This document shows positions 25,294 to 36,537 of a stretch of DNA of 64,000 bases, piece by piece. The DNA is from Brachyspira hampsonii (GTDB taxonomy: Bacteria; Spirochaetota; Brachyspiria; Brachyspirales; Brachyspiraceae): NCBI RefSeq assembly GCF_001746205.1, contig NZ_MDCO01000010.1:116467-180466 (forward strand), read 5' to 3'. The notes under the pieces are model-generated. The model was not told the origin of the DNA. It did not search any database and was given only the letters and a program-made list of their open reading frames with translations. Positions within the stretch are counted from its first letter, which is position 1; each line of letters opens with the position of its first letter. A program made the position numbers and the translations under genes.

Positions 25294-28200
25294 ATGGCCA
25301 ATAATATTCAGATAGATAATAAAGTATATCCGGAAAGAGGGGTAGAGTTCGCAAAAAAATATAGGATGGAAAACGGACGTGTAAACTTTTCACGAACCGC
25401 TTCTGTAATAGAACCTCCCGATCTCCTCGCTATACAAAAAGAATCTTATGAAAGTTTCCTTCAAAAGGATGTACCTGAAAATAAGAGAAAAAATGAGGGA
25501 TTACAGGAAGTTTTAACTTCTATATTTCCTATAGTATCGTCTAATGAAAAAATGCAGATAGAATTTATTTCTTATTCTATAGGAGAGCCTAAAATTACAG
25601 AAAAAGAGGCTAGAAGGAGAGATAAAACTTATTCCTATCCTTTTAAAATAAAAGTACAATTAACTGTAAGAGACCCTGAAAGAATCATAGAACAGGAAAT
25701 ATTTGTGGGTGATATACCTGCTATGACTGACAGAGGTACATTTATTGTTAATGGTGCTGAACGTGTTATAGTTTCTCAGATTCATAGATCTCCAGGTGTC
25801 GTTTTCAACCGCAGCGACAGAGATGCTATGTTTGTAGCTAAAATAATTCCAGACAGAGGTACTTGGTTGGAATTTGAGCTTGATACCAAAAAAGATATAA
25901 TGTATGTTAGAATAGACAGAAAGAAAAAACTTCCTGTTACTGTATTTTTAAGAGCTATTGGTATCACAACTAATGAAGAAATTTTGAAATTATTTTATGA
26001 AGTTGATAATATTTCATTAGAAAAACTTTCAGATGAAAATTCTAAAGAGGCTTTAATAGGCAGAAGATCATATTCAACAGTGTATGATACAGAAAACCCA
26101 GATGAAATAATATTGAATCCTGGTGAGCTTATTAACCCTAACTTGGCTGAAAGACTTTTAATGAGCGGTATTAAAGAAATATCCGTATTAAATATGGAAG
26201 CAATAAAAGATAATGTAACCATAATTAATACTTTAGATAAAGATACAACAAAAAATCAAGAGGAAGCATGCACTAAAATTTATAATGTTATAAGACCGGG
26301 AGAACCCGCTTTAATAGAAAATGTTGTGAGGACTTGTAATGATTTAGTGTTTGACCCTAAATCCTATGCTTTAGGAGATGTAGGCCGTTATAAATTAAAT
26401 AAAAGATTAAACTTCCCTGAAAGCGAACAGGATAAAGTTTTAAGACATAAAGATATAATAGAAACTATTCGTTTTTTAATAAAGGTATTTATAAATGAAG
26501 AACAGTTAGATGATATTGACCATTTAGGAAACAGACGCGTAAGAAGTGTTGGTGAATTATTATCCATACAAATAAAAGCTGGTTTCACTAGAATGGAGCG
26601 TATAGCTAAAGAAAGAATGCAGATGCAGGATATGGAGGCAGTAACTCCTCAGTCTCTTGTAAGCATTAAACTTATACAGGCTGTAATTAAAGAGTTCTTC
26701 GGTACAAACCAATTATCTCAGTTTATGGATCAGAATAATCCATTATCGGAGATTACACATAAAAGAAGATTAAATGCTTTAGGTCAGGGCGGTCTTACAA
26801 GAGACAGAGCAGGTTTTGAAGTAAGAGATGTACACCATACTCACTACGGAAAAATATGTCCTATTGAAACTCCTGAAGGTCCAAACATTGGTCTTATAGT
26901 TTCACTTGCCACTTATGCTAAAATTAATAAGCATGGTTTCTTAGAGACTCCATACAGAAAAGTAATTGACGGAAAAGTAACAGATGAAATAGAATATCTA
27001 ACAGCTCACGATGAGGAAAAATACCATATTGCTGATGCTAATGCTCCTTTAAATGAAGATGGAACTTTCAAAGATAATCTTATTTCAACAAGATACAGAA
27101 GTGAATTCCCATATTCTTCACCAGATCAGGTTCAGTATATGGATGTTTCGCCTCAGCAGATTGTATCACTTTCAAGTTCTTTGATACCATTCTTAGAGCA
27201 TGACGATGCTAACAGGGCTTTAATGGGTTCAAACATGCAGCGTCAAAGTGTTCCTTTGCTTTATCCGGAAGCTCCTATAGTAGGAACAGGTGTAGAAGCT
27301 AAAATCTGTCAGCCTGGTACAGGAATAGCAGTTCATGCAAAAAGAGCTGGAAAAGTAATTAAAGTTGTTCATGATGAAATTATAATTAAGCCTACAAAAC
27401 AAAACAGCAATGATGATTTAGATGTTTATGAATTAGTAAAATACCAAAGAACTAACCAAGACACTAATTACCATCAAAGACCTGTTGTAAATGTAGGCGA
27501 TGTTGTTAAAGCGGGAGGACTTTTAGCTGACGGACCTGCAACAGATCATGGTGAGTTAGCACTTGGAAGAAATGTTCTTGCTGCTTTCATGATTTTTGAA
27601 GGCTATAACTTTGAGGATGCTATACTTTTAAGCAGAAGATTAGTTCAGGAAGATGTGTTTACTTCCATACATATAGAAGAGTTTTCAGTTGAAGCCCGAG
27701 AAACAAAATTAGATAAAGAAAATATTACTAGAGATATACCTAATGTATCGGATGCAGCTTTTAAAAATTTAGATGAAAGAGGTATTGTAAGAATAGGTGC
27801 TAAAGTAAAAGCAGGAGATATATTAGTAGGTAAAGTAACACCAAAAGGTGAAACAGAAATAACTCCGGAATACAGACTTCTTCACTCAATATTCGGTGAA
27901 AAGGCAAGAGATGTAAAAGATACTTCTTTAAGAGTTCCTCATGGTAAAGAGGGTACTGTTATAGATGTAAGAGTATACAGTAGAGAAAACGGTGATGAAT
28001 TAAAGCCTGGAGTAGAAGAAGTAGTAAAAGTATTTTTGGCTAAGAAGCGTATAATACAGGAAGGCGATAAAATGGCAGGCCGTCACGGTAACAAAGGGGT
28101 TGTTGCCAGAATCATGCCTATAGAGGACATGCCTTTCTTAGAAGACGGTACTCCTGTAGATATATGTCTTAACCCATTGGGTGTACCTTCTCGTATGAAT

Positions 28201-28818
28201 ATAGGTCAGGTAATTGAGATGCTGCTCGGTTGGTCTGGTCATAAAATGGGACTTAAATATGCTTGTCCTGTATTTGAAGGACCTAAAGAGGAGGCTTTAA
28301 GAGAGGCATTTCTTGCAAGCGGTATGAATGCTAATGGAAAAGTTAGACTCTATGACGGAAGAACAGGAGAGCCTTTCAAAAATGAAGTTGCTGTAGGATA
28401 CATGTACATGCTTAAACTTAATCACTTAGTAGAAGATAAAGTACATGCTAGAAGTACAGGTCCTTACTCACTTGTTACTCAGCAGCCTTTGGGAGGTAAA
28501 TCTCAATTCGGAGGTCAGAGATTAGGAGAGATGGAAGTTTGGGCATTAGAGGCTTATGGAGCTGCTAATATGCTTCAAGAGTTCTTAACTGTTAAATCAG
28601 ATGATATGACAGGACGTGCTAGAATATATGAATCCATTGTTAAAGGTGATGTGATATCCTCTCCGGGTATACCAGAAAGCTTTAATGTATTAGTTCAGGA
28701 ACTTAGAGGTTTGGGACTTAATATTACTATTCATGATGAAGAAGGCAATCAGCTTCCTTCTACTGAAAAAGAGCTTAGACAGAAAAATAAAAAGAAAGAA
28801 CCAAAGATTTGGAAATAA
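25294..28818 (+). CDS. rpoB: RNA polymerase beta subunit
   Basis: The 1174-residue protein matches beta throughout: ASVIEPPDLLAIQKESYESFLQ at the N-terminus, NGAERVIVSQIHRSPGVVF, the rifampicin-pocket segment FGTNQLSQFMDQNNPLSEITHKRRLNALGQGG, GPNIGLIVSLATYA, and KMAGRHGNKGVVA with LGGKSQFGGQRLGEMEVWALEAYGA at the C-terminus. Residue 494 is Asn where E. coli has Ser531, and residue 498 is Gln where E. coli has Pro535. Asn at 531 occurs in other spirochaetes that are naturally rifampicin resistant. rpoC follows 19 bp downstream. Confidence 0.98.
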   Translation: MANNIQIDNKVYPERGVEFAKKYRMENGRVNFSRTASVIEPPDLLAIQKESYESFLQKDVPENKRKNEGLQEVLTSIFPIVSSNEKMQIEFISYSIGEPKITEKEARRRDKTYSYPFKIKVQLTVRDPERIIEQEIFVGDIPAMTDRGTFIVNGAERVIVSQIHRSPGVVFNRSDRDAMFVAKIIPDRGTWLEFELDTKKDIMYVRIDRKKKLPVTVFLRAIGITTNEEILKLFYEVDNISLEKLSDENSKEALIGRRSYSTVYDTENPDEIILNPGELINPNLAERLLMSGIKEISVLNMEAIKDNVTIINTLDKDTTKNQEEACTKIYNVIRPGEPALIENVVRTCNDLVFDPKSYALGDVGRYKLNKRLNFPESEQDKVLRHKDIIETIRFLIKVFINEEQLDDIDHLGNRRVRSVGELLSIQIKAGFTRMERIAKERMQMQDMEAVTPQSLVSIKLIQAVIKEFFGTNQLSQFMDQNNPLSEITHKRRLNALGQGGLTRDRAGFEVRDVHHTHYGKICPIETPEGPNIGLIVSLATYAKINKHGFLETPYRKVIDGKVTDEIEYLTAHDEEKYHIADANAPLNEDGTFKDNLISTRYRSEFPYSSPDQVQYMDVSPQQIVSLSSSLIPFLEHDDANRALMGSNMQRQSVPLLYPEAPIVGTGVEAKICQPGTGIAVHAKRAGKVIKVVHDEIIIKPTKQNSNDDLDVYELVKYQRTNQDTNYHQRPVVNVGDVVKAGGLLADGPATDHGELALGRNVLAAFMIFEGYNFEDAILLSRRLVQEDVFTSIHIEEFSVEARETKLDKENITRDIPNVSDAAFKNLDERGIVRIGAKVKAGDILVGKVTPKGETEITPEYRLLHSIFGEKARDVKDTSLRVPHGKEGTVIDVRVYSRENGDELKPGVEEVVKVFLAKKRIIQEGDKMAGRHGNKGVVARIMPIEDMPFLEDGTPVDICLNPLGVPSRMNIGQVIEMLLGWSGHKMGLKYACPVFEGPKEEALREAFLASGMNANGKVRLYDGRTGEPFKNEVAVGYMYMLKLNHLVEDKVHARSTGPYSLVTQQPLGGKSQFGGQRLGEMEVWALEAYGAANMLQEFLTVKSDDMTGRARIYESIVKGDVISSPGIPESFNVLVQELRGLGLNITIHDEEGNQLPSTEKELRQKNKKKEPKIWK

Positions 28819-28837
28819 TTAGGAGAAGTTTAAGTAT

Positions 28838-31800
28838 ATGCAATTTTCAAATTTTGACCAAATAAAAATTAGTATAGCAAGCCCTCAGGTTATGAGAGAA
28901 TGGAGTTACGGTGAGGTAAAAAAACCAGAAACTATTAACTACAGAACTTTAAGACCTGAGAGAGACGGACTTTTTTGTGAGAAAATATTCGGAACTACTA
29001 AAGAATATGAATGTTACTGCGGTAAGTTTAAAAGCATTCGTTATAAAGGTGTAGTTTGCGATAAATGCGGTGTTGAAGTTACTCATTTTAAAGTTAGAAG
29101 AGAGAGAATGGGACATATAGAATTAGCGGCTCCCGTTGCTCATATATGGTATTATAGAAACACCCCTTCAAGAATAGGACTTCTTCTAAATATGAATATA
29201 GCCCATTTAAGAAGCGTACTTTATTTTGAAAGGTATGTAGTTATTGACTCAGGCGACAGCAGTTATTCTAAAGGTGATTTATTAACTGAAGATGAATATA
29301 ACGAAGCTTTAGACAGATATGGTGATAATATAAGAATAGGAATAGGTGCTGAGGGCATAAGAGATATGCTTAAAGACCTTGATATGGACGAAGAGATTAG
29401 AAAGCTCAGAGAGGAAATGATTAAAAAAGGCGAGAAGAGCGACAGACGATTAAGAAAGCGTCTTGAAATCTTTGAGGACTTTAAGGCTAGCGGAAATGAT
29501 CCTACTTGGATGATACTTGATGTAGTTCCTGTAATTCCTCCTGATTTAAGACCTATGGTTCAGCTTGACGGCGGACGCTTTGCTACTTCAGACTTGAATG
29601 ACCTTTATAGAAGGGTTATAAATAGAAATATTCGTTTAAGAAGATTATTAGTTTTAAGAGCTCCTGACATTATCATAAGAAATGAAAAAAGAATGCTTCA
29701 GGAGGCTGTTGATGCTTTATTTGATAACAGCAGAAGAAAGAAAGTAGTTAAGGGGCCTGGAAACAGACCTTTAAAATCTCTTTCAGATATGCTTAAAGGT
29801 AAACAAGGCCGTTTCAGACAGAACCTTTTAGGTAAACGCGTTGACTATTCAGGTCGTTCTGTTATTGTTGCTGGTCCTAGACTTAAAATGCATCAATGCG
29901 GTCTTCCTAAAAAAATGGCGGTAGAATTATTCAAGCCATTTATTATGAAGAAATTAGTTGAAATTAATTCAGCCCATAATATAAAATCTGCTAAAAGATT
30001 TGTAGAGGAGGGCAGAGAAGAAGTTTGGGGAGTATTAGAAGATATTGCTAAGGAACACCCTGTACTTTTAAACAGAGCTCCTACACTTCACAGACTTGGT
30101 ATTCAGGCATTTGAACCTGTTCTTGTTGAAGGAAAAGCCATTCAGCTTCACCCATTAGTTTGTCATGCTTACAATGCTGACTTTGACGGCGACCAGATGG
30201 CAGTTCATACTCCGCTTTCTGCAGAGGCTCAGATTGAGGCTTGGACTTTGATGCTTGCTCCTCATAATATATTAAACCCTGCTAATGGTGAACCTATTGT
30301 TAACCCTACACAGGATATAGTTCTTGGTATAAGCTATCTTACTAAACTTAGAACAGGAAGTAAAGGTGAAGGAAAGATATTCTCATCTCCTAAAGATGCT
30401 CTTCTTGCTTATGATAATAATTTAGTTGAGCTTGAATCCAGAATTAAAGTTTTAATGAAAAATAAAGACGGAGAGGAAGAGTTTATTGAAACTTCTGTTG
30501 GAAGATTAAAATTCAATGAAGTTATTCCTGAAGATTTTAGATATCAAAACAGAGATTTTAACAGTAAAGATTTAGCTAAATTCATTCATGAAGTATATTT
30601 AAAACATGGTACAGCAGTAACAGTTAATATGCTTGATGATATTAAAGAACTTGGCTATCAAAGTGCTACAGTATTTGGTTCTACTATTTCTATTGCTGAT
30701 ATACTTATACCTCCGATGAAAAAACATGAAATAGAAGAGGCTACTAAACAGGTAGAGTTCATTGAAAATCAGTATATGAATGGTATTATCACTACCGATG
30801 AGAAAAAACAGAAAGTTATGGACCTTTGGACTACCGTTGAAGGTAAAATAACTGAAGCTATGATGGATAATTTAAGACAAGACCAAGACGGATTCAACCC
30901 TGTATATATAATGGCTGATTCCGGAGCTAGAGGTTCTAAACAGCAGATAAGACAGCTTGCTAGTATGCGCGGTCTTATGGCTAAACCTTCTGGTGAGATT
31001 ATTGAACTTCCTATTATTTCAAACTTTAAAGAAGGTCTTACTGTACAGGAATACTTTATTTCTACTCACGGTGCTAGAAAAGGTCTTGCCGATACTGCAT
31101 TAAAAACTTCAAGTGCTGGTTATCTTACTAGAAAATTGGTGGATGTTGCAATAGGGGTTGTTGTTTCAGAGCATGACTGTGGTACTGTTAAAGGTATTGC
31201 TATAGAGGCCATAAAAAACGGAGATGAAATTAAAAAATCTCTTAAAGAACGCGTTGTGGGATTCTTTACAAGTGAGCATATTTATCATCCAATCACAAAA
31301 GAGCTTATATGTTCTGCTAATACTGAAATTACTGAAGAGATTGGTGATTTAATAGAGAAAGCAGGAATAGAAAAAATCAGTATAAGACATCCTCTTACAT
31401 GTGAAAGCAGAATGGGTGTTTGTCAGAAATGTTATGGAAGAAGTTTATCTACTAATAATCTTGCTTCTATTGGTGAGGCTGTTGGTGTTGTTGCTGCTCA
31501 AAGTATTGGTCAACCGGGTACTCAGCTTACAATGAGAACTTTCCACATCGGCGGTGTTGCCACTCAGATGGTAGAAGAAAATGAGATTAAAGTTAATTAT
31601 CCTATATATATAGAACAATTCTCTAACTATGTTGTTCAGCCTAATGGTGTTAAAATCACAGCAAGAAAAGGTGATTTAATTATAAGAAGAGTTTTGGAAA
31701 AATGGGAAAAATCTTCATTAAAAGATATTATTGCTGAGCATAATGCAAAAGTTCTTATAGGAGATGTTATAGCTACACTTAAAGATGGTACAGAAATTAA

Positions 31801-33040
31801 AGCTACTCATAATGGTACTTTCAAAATCACTGATGATGATAAATATATAATGATTACAGGTGATAAGCATACTAATGTTATTAAAGTAGGAAGTGAATAT
31901 AAAGTAGATGAGCATGTATTCATAGAAGCTAATACAGTTATTGCCAGCTTTGATACTTATAACGAACCTATCATCTCTGAAAAAGCAGGTATTGTAAGAT
32001 ATCAGGATATCATACCTGGAAGAACCTTAGTTGAAGAGATAGACGATCAAACAGGTAATAAAACTAATATTATTCAGGAATTCAAAGATGCAAGTATGCA
32101 GCCTAAAATCTTGATAGTTGGTGATAATGATACTTTTGAAACTGATATACCTAATGGTGCTCAGCTTATGGTTGAAAATAATCAGAAAGTTGAAGTTGGA
32201 GAGGTTATTGCTAAAACTACTCGTATACAGCAGAAAAGTAGAGATATTACAGGAGGTCTTCCAAGAGTACAGGAATTGCTTGAAGCTCAGAAACCTAAAG
32301 ACACTGCTATTATTGCTGGTATTGACGGTGAGGTTGAAATAGGCGGTTCTCATAAGGGTAAAAAAGTAGTTAAAATCAGAAATGAATTTGATGAAACTAA
32401 ACACTTGGTTCCTCATGGTAAAATGCTTCTTGTAAGAAATGGAGACCAAGTAAAAACAGGTACTCAATTATGTGCAGGTAAAATAAACCCTCATGATATA
32501 TTAGAAACTCAAGGTGATTTGGCTTTACAGACTTATTTACTTGAAGAGATTCAAACTGTATACAATCAGCAGGGTGTAGGTATTAATGATAAGCACTTTG
32601 CTCTTATAATAAGACAGATGCTTAGAAGACTTGAAATAACTGATCCGGGCGATACTAAATATATTGTTGGTCAGTATGTAGATAAATATGAATTTGAAGA
32701 AGAAAACAGACGATATGAAGAAGCAGGCGGTTCTCCTGCAAGCGGTAAGCCTGTGCTTTTAGGATTAACTAAAGCTGCTCTTAATACAGAAAGCTTTATA
32801 TCTTCTGCTTCATTCCAAGAAACTACTAAAGTATTAACTAATGCCGCTATAAAAGGAAAAGTTGATAAATTGCTTGGACTTAAAGAAAATGTTATTATAG
32901 GGCATTTAATACCTGCTGGTACGGGAGTTAAACTTTATAATAAACTACATGTATACAACAAGCAAAGCGGTGATTTAGATAAGAAAGATAATATTGATAA
33001 TAATACCAAAGAAGAAGAAGTTATGCAGATAACTGTATAA
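28838..33040 (+). CDS. rpoC: RNA polymerase beta' subunit
   Basis: The 1400-residue protein contains the zinc site [26 protein letters not shown] at residues about 50-80, the bridge [21 protein letters not shown], and the catalytic NADFDGDQM with Mg-binding Asp448, Asp450 and Asp452. It also has the second Cys cluster ([16 protein letters not shown]) and [29 protein letters not shown] in its usual form. The C-terminus has an extra acidic tail ([26 protein letters not shown]). AGGAG precedes the ATG. A strong terminator follows. Confidence 0.98.
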   Translation: MQFSNFDQIKISIASPQVMREWSYGEVKKPETINYRTLRPERDGLFCEKIFGTTKEYECYCGKFKSIRYKGVVCDKCGVEVTHFKVRRERMGHIELAAPVAHIWYYRNTPSRIGLLLNMNIAHLRSVLYFERYVVIDSGDSSYSKGDLLTEDEYNEALDRYGDNIRIGIGAEGIRDMLKDLDMDEEIRKLREEMIKKGEKSDRRLRKRLEIFEDFKASGNDPTWMILDVVPVIPPDLRPMVQLDGGRFATSDLNDLYRRVINRNIRLRRLLVLRAPDIIIRNEKRMLQEAVDALFDNSRRKKVVKGPGNRPLKSLSDMLKGKQGRFRQNLLGKRVDYSGRSVIVAGPRLKMHQCGLPKKMAVELFKPFIMKKLVEINSAHNIKSAKRFVEEGREEVWGVLEDIAKEHPVLLNRAPTLHRLGIQAFEPVLVEGKAIQLHPLVCHAYNADFDGDQMAVHTPLSAEAQIEAWTLMLAPHNILNPANGEPIVNPTQDIVLGISYLTKLRTGSKGEGKIFSSPKDALLAYDNNLVELESRIKVLMKNKDGEEEFIETSVGRLKFNEVIPEDFRYQNRDFNSKDLAKFIHEVYLKHGTAVTVNMLDDIKELGYQSATVFGSTISIADILIPPMKKHEIEEATKQVEFIENQYMNGIITTDEKKQKVMDLWTTVEGKITEAMMDNLRQDQDGFNPVYIMADSGARGSKQQIRQLASMRGLMAKPSGEIIELPIISNFKEGLTVQEYFISTHGARKGLADTALKTSSAGYLTRKLVDVAIGVVVSEHDCGTVKGIAIEAIKNGDEIKKSLKERVVGFFTSEHIYHPITKELICSANTEITEEIGDLIEKAGIEKISIRHPLTCESRMGVCQKCYGRSLSTNNLASIGEAVGVVAAQSIGQPGTQLTMRTFHIGGVATQMVEENEIKVNYPIYIEQFSNYVVQPNGVKITARKGDLIIRRVLEKWEKSSLKDIIAEHNAKVLIGDVIATLKDGTEIKATHNGTFKITDDDKYIMITGDKHTNVIKVGSEYKVDEHVFIEANTVIASFDTYNEPIISEKAGIVRYQDIIPGRTLVEEIDDQTGNKTNIIQEFKDASMQPKILIVGDNDTFETDIPNGAQLMVENNQKVEVGEVIAKTTRIQQKSRDITGGLPRVQELLEAQKPKDTAIIAGIDGEVEIGGSHKGKKVVKIRNEFDETKHLVPHGKMLLVRNGDQVKTGTQLCAGKINPHDILETQGDLALQTYLLEEIQTVYNQQGVGINDKHFALIIRQMLRRLEITDPGDTKYIVGQYVDKYEFEEENRRYEEAGGSPASGKPVLLGLTKAALNTESFISSASFQETTKVLTNAAIKGKVDKLLGLKENVIIGHLIPAGTGVKLYNKLHVYNKQSGDLDKKDNIDNNTKEEEVMQITV

Positions 33041-33058
33041 ATAAATCTTTTAATAAAG

Positions 33059-33092
33059 GAGGTTTTCATATCATATATGAGAACCTCTTTTT
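33059..33092 (+). terminator. Terminator of the rpoBC operon
   Basis: GAGGTTTTCATAT at 33059-33071 pairs with ATATGAGAACCTC at 33075-33087, 13 bp with one G-U pair and a 3-nt loop, followed by TTTTT. Confidence 0.9.
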
Positions 33093-33130
33093 ATAATTCT
33101 TAATATATTCAAATAATAAAGTGTAATAAA

Positions 33131-34072
33131 ATGATAAACAAAATTAATAAAATGCCTTTGGCTCTTACAGGTTTAGCACTTGGTGTAGGAGGTATATTTA
33201 ATGCTTGGACTATATTTACAGGTATTAAATATTTTGCCTATATTGGTGCTGTAATTTCATCTGTTTTAATACTTACAATTATAACAAAGATATTTTCATC
33301 ATTTGGGGCTTTTCTTAATGATTTAGAACATCCTGTTGCAGGAAGCACTATTCCTACTCTTGATATGGCTGTTATGGTGATATCGTCTTCGGTGGTTCAG
33401 TTCATAAGACCGCTTGGTATAGCTATGTGGTTTATTGCAATTGCTGTGCATATAATATTTGCTTTTACATTCATAGCACATAGAATTAACTTAAAAGATT
33501 TAGAGCATATGCTTCCTAGCTGGTTTGTTCCGCCTGTTGGTATAGTTGTTGCTGCTGTTTCTGGTGCTAATATGGGTTTTCCTCAAGTATCTCAAGTAAT
33601 AGTTTATATAGGTACTGTTCTTTATATTATACTATTTCCTTTTATATTTTACAGAATAATTTTTCATGATCCTTTAGCTGATGACAGGTTTCCTGCTTTT
33701 GCTGTAATGGGGGCTCCTGCTAATCTTTGTCTTTGTGGTTATTTGACAGCTTTTCAAACTTATAACACTGCTTTGCTTAATTTTCTTTTGGCTTTGGGAT
33801 TATTTACTACATTTAAAGTATATTTATCCCTTATAAGAGCTTTTAGAATTAAGTTTATACCTTTGTTTGCAGCTTATACTTTCCCATTAGCTGTTGGGGC
33901 TCAGGCTTTGCTTAAATATGCTAATTATTCAAAAAGTATTAATGGTGAGTATTTTTATATATGGAATATTATTTCTATATTTGAGCTTATAGTTGCAAGT
34001 ATGATGATACTTTATGTTTTCATCAATATGATGTTCTTTGTTCATAATAATGTTATAAAAGAAAGTAAATAA
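33131..34072 (+). CDS. TDT-family (TehA/SLAC1-like) transporter
   Basis: The 313-residue protein has about ten hydrophobic helices and the TDT pattern: PLALTGLALGVGGIFNAW in TM1, LNDLEHPVAGSTIPTLDMAVMVIS, WFVPPVGIVVAAVSGANMGFP and PAFAVMGAPANLCLCGYLTAF. TDT proteins include tellurite-resistance TehA, dicarboxylate transporter Mae1 and the plant anion channel SLAC1. The substrate cannot be inferred here. It lies between the rpoC terminator and a long AT-rich inverted repeat and is transcribed alone. Confidence 0.8.
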   Translation: MINKINKMPLALTGLALGVGGIFNAWTIFTGIKYFAYIGAVISSVLILTIITKIFSSFGAFLNDLEHPVAGSTIPTLDMAVMVISSSVVQFIRPLGIAMWFIAIAVHIIFAFTFIAHRINLKDLEHMLPSWFVPPVGIVVAAVSGANMGFPQVSQVIVYIGTVLYIILFPFIFYRIIFHDPLADDRFPAFAVMGAPANLCLCGYLTAFQTYNTALLNFLLALGLFTTFKVYLSLIRAFRIKFIPLFAAYTFPLAVGAQALLKYANYSKSINGEYFYIWNIISIFELIVASMMILYVFINMMFFVHNNVIKESK

Positions 34073-34090
34073 TATTAATTATAATTTTTG

Positions 34091-34145
34091 TATTTATTTA
34101 TATAATCAGTTAATAATATATTTGGCCTCTTTATATAAATAAATA
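34091..34145. terminator. AT-rich inverted repeat between convergent genes, possible bidirectional terminator
   Basis: TATTTATTTATATA at 34091-34104 is perfectly complementary to TATATAAATAAATA at 34132-34145, with a 27-nt loop. It lies between the TDT gene (+) and hisD (-). The stem is pure A/T, so terminator strength is uncertain. Confidence 0.45.
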
Positions 34146-34206
34146 CTATTATAATTATTTGTAAAATAATACCTATATGCTAAAATAAAAAAATATATAT
34201 ATATAA

Positions 34207-35481
34207 TTAAAACCTTACTTTTACAGAATTGGCATGTGCTTCTAAACTTTCATGCTCTGCAAAGTTAATTATATTGTCTTTCACTTTTTCTAATGCATCT
34301 TTAGTGTAGTAAGTTATATAAGATTTTTTTATAAAGTCGTCTACTGATAAGGGAGAAGCAAATTTTGCTGTTCCGCTTGTAGGTATTACATGGTTAGCAC
34401 CAGACAAATAATCACCCAATGCCTCAGGAGTATAATCACCCAAAAATATTGATCCTGCATTTTTTATCTTGCTTAATATAGAGAAAGGTTCTTTTATGCT
34501 TATCTCCAAATGTTCTGGGGCTATTTCATTGCTTATGTATACCGCTTCATCTATAGTTTCAGTTATTATTATTCTGCCGTTATTTTCTATAGATTCCATT
34601 GCTATATCCTTACGGCTTAATTTTTCTAATTGTTTATATAATTCTTCTCTTACTTTTTCTGAGATATTTTTACTTGTTGTTATTAATATGCTTGAAGCTA
34701 ATTTATCATGTTCAGCCTGTGCAAGCATATCAGAGGCTATATGTATTGGATTTGCAGTCTCATCTGCTATTATTAATACTTCGCTAGGGCCTGCCACCAT
34801 ATCAATAGATACCTCTCCATATACAAGTCTTTTAGCCATAGCAACATATATATTTCCAGGTCCTACTATTTTATATACTTTTGGTATAGATTCTGTGCCG
34901 TAACTTAAAGCCGCTATCGCCTGAGCACCGCCTGTTTTAAAAACTTTATTTACACCTGCTATTTTTGCTGCTGCTAGTATATTATCATTAATTTTTCCTT
35001 CTTTGTTTGGAGGCGATACTAATATTATTTCATTTACTCCAGCTACTTTTGCAGGTATAACATTCATAAGCACTGTTGAAGGATAAACTGCTGTCCCACC
35101 CGGTATATAAACTCCCACTTTTTCTATAGGGTTTATAATCTGCCCCATAACAATACCGTCCTCTTCATTAGTTATAAAGCTGTTTCTTAATTGTTTTTTA
35201 TGGAATTTTTCTATATTGTTATAAGCTAGTTTTAATGTTTCTCTGAACTTCTCATCAACTCTGTTATATGCTTCTTCTATCTCTTTTTCTGTTACTCTTA
35301 AATTATCTATTTCAGCATTATCAAACATCTTTGCGTATTTTTTTAATGCATTATCTCCGTTTTGCTTAACATCTTCAAGTATTGCTTTTACCTTTTCATT
35401 AACATCATCATAACTGAATTGACTTCTAAGTAATATATCATCTAATGATTTGCATTCTTTATAATTAATTACTTTTATCAT
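34207..35481 (-). CDS. hisD: Histidinol dehydrogenase
   Basis: The 424-residue protein matches HisD, which oxidises L-histidinol to histidine in two NAD-dependent steps. Visible features are NPIEKVGVYIPGGTAVYPSTVLMNVIPAKVAGV, GGAQAIAALSYGTESIPKV, GPGNIYVAMAKRLVYG, SIDMVAGPSEVLIIAD, ASDMLAQAEHDKLASSILIT with zinc-ligand Gln and His, and the C-terminal LSGANHVIPTSGTAKFASPLSVDDFIKK. It is the third gene of the leftward hisZ-hisG-hisD set, 12 bp after hisG. Confidence 0.96.
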   Translation of the reverse strand: MIKVINYKECKSLDDILLRSQFSYDDVNEKVKAILEDVKQNGDNALKKYAKMFDNAEIDNLRVTEKEIEEAYNRVDEKFRETLKLAYNNIEKFHKKQLRNSFITNEEDGIVMGQIINPIEKVGVYIPGGTAVYPSTVLMNVIPAKVAGVNEIILVSPPNKEGKINDNILAAAKIAGVNKVFKTGGAQAIAALSYGTESIPKVYKIVGPGNIYVAMAKRLVYGEVSIDMVAGPSEVLIIADETANPIHIASDMLAQAEHDKLASSILITTSKNISEKVREELYKQLEKLSRKDIAMESIENNGRIIITETIDEAVYISNEIAPEHLEISIKEPFSILSKIKNAGSIFLGDYTPEALGDYLSGANHVIPTSGTAKFASPLSVDDFIKKSYITYYTKDALEKVKDNIINFAEHESLEAHANSVKVRF

Positions 35482-35493
35482 AATACTAATTCC

Positions 35494-36114
35494 TTATAAA
35501 ACTTCTTCTATATTTTGTACTATTTTTTTTATTAAGTCATTTTTAAACTTATAGCTTACTTTATTCACTATGAGTCTTGCACTGATATAATTAATAATAT
35601 CTTTTATGATTACAAGATTATTTTCTCTTAAAGTGCTTCCAGTCTCTACTATATCAACTATCACATCAGATAAATTGAGTATAGGTGCTAATTCAATAGA
35701 ACCGTTTAATTTTATTATCTCAACATCTCTGTTTATAGAATTAAAATAATTTTTTGATATATTTACATACTTTGTAGCAACTCTCAATCTTCTTTCTATG
35801 TCCTCTTTGTATCCATTAACTGAAGCCATACAAACCTTACATTTTCCAAATTTCAAATCGAGAAGTTCATATACATCATGATTATTTTCAAGAAGTATGT
35901 CTTTTCCTACAATACCAATATCAGCAACTCCCTTCTCAACATATATTCCTACATCTGAAGGCTTTACTATAAGGTATCGTACATTTTTATCCTTATTTTC
36001 AAATACTAATTTTCTGTTATCTTCTAGTATTTCTTTATTTTCGTAACCTATTTTTTCAAACAGTTTATATACTTTATTTACTAATCTTCCTTTGGGTAAT
36101 GCTATATTAATCAT
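35494..36114 (-). CDS. hisG: ATP phosphoribosyltransferase, short form
   Basis: At 206 residues this is the short HisG type, which lacks the C-terminal regulatory domain and needs HisZ. It begins MINIALPKGRLVNKVYKLFEKIGY. KPSDVGIYVEKGVADIGIVGKDILLE and LNLSDVIVDIVETGSTLRENNLVII with the PRPP-binding ETGSTL are diagnostic. It catalyses the first step of histidine synthesis, condensing ATP with PRPP. hisZ lies upstream, separated by about 415 bp that also contain a small opposite-strand gene. Confidence 0.95.
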   Translation of the reverse strand: MINIALPKGRLVNKVYKLFEKIGYENKEILEDNRKLVFENKDKNVRYLIVKPSDVGIYVEKGVADIGIVGKDILLENNHDVYELLDLKFGKCKVCMASVNGYKEDIERRLRVATKYVNISKNYFNSINRDVEIIKLNGSIELAPILNLSDVIVDIVETGSTLRENNLVIIKDIINYISARLIVNKVSYKFKNDLIKKIVQNIEEVL

Positions 36115-36346
36115 ATTTATATTCTTTTTTATTATTTTTGTATTATTAAATTATTTAAAAAATATTATAATGTATAAGAAACATTTTTTCAAATAGTAAT
36201 AAAATAGTTTTTATTATATTTTGTAAAAATTAAAGATTAATGAACAAAATGGTTGCTGTATAAAGTATAATATTAATTTTTATAATATAATTAATATACT
36301 ATAATAAGTAAAAATAAATTTATAAAATAATATTTATTTATTTTTC

Positions 36347-36374
36347 TTGACAAGCTGAACATTATTTATATACT
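36347..36374 (+). promoter_or_regulatory. Promoter of the 46-codon gene
   Basis: TTGACA at 36347-36352 and TATACT at 36369-36374 are separated by 16 bp, about 22 bp before the start codon region with AAAGGAG at 36383. Confidence 0.75.
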
Positions 36375-36396
36375 TTAAAATAAAGGAGTGTATTGT

Positions 36397-36537
36397 ATGC
36401 CAAATAAAAAAATAAAAAATTTACAAAATACTAAAACCGCGTTAACCGAACATAAACTAGATGATGGTACTATAGTAAAACTTAATCCTATAGTTACAAG
36501 AGTAGTTTTATATGATAATAAAAATAAAATTAATTAA
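36397..36537 (+). CDS. Small protein of unknown function, 46 aa
   Basis: The frame ATG-to-TAA encodes a basic 46-residue peptide starting MPNKKIKNLQNTKTALTEHK and ending YDNKNKIN. It has an excellent AAAGGAG ribosome binding site 7 bp upstream and a near-consensus promoter, which makes it a real gene despite its size. It has no hydrophobic segment, no Cys and no family I recognise. The middle (LDDGTIVKLNPIVTRVVLYD) looks like a small beta structure. It overlaps the 3' end of convergent hisZ by 8 bp. Confidence 0.65.
   Translation: MPNKKIKNLQNTKTALTEHKLDDGTIVKLNPIVTRVVLYDNKNKIN

Noticed and set aside
32027..32467. Open frames antisense to rpoB and rpoC
   Set aside because: They are shadows of conserved coding sequence, with no ribosome binding sites and no protein family pattern.
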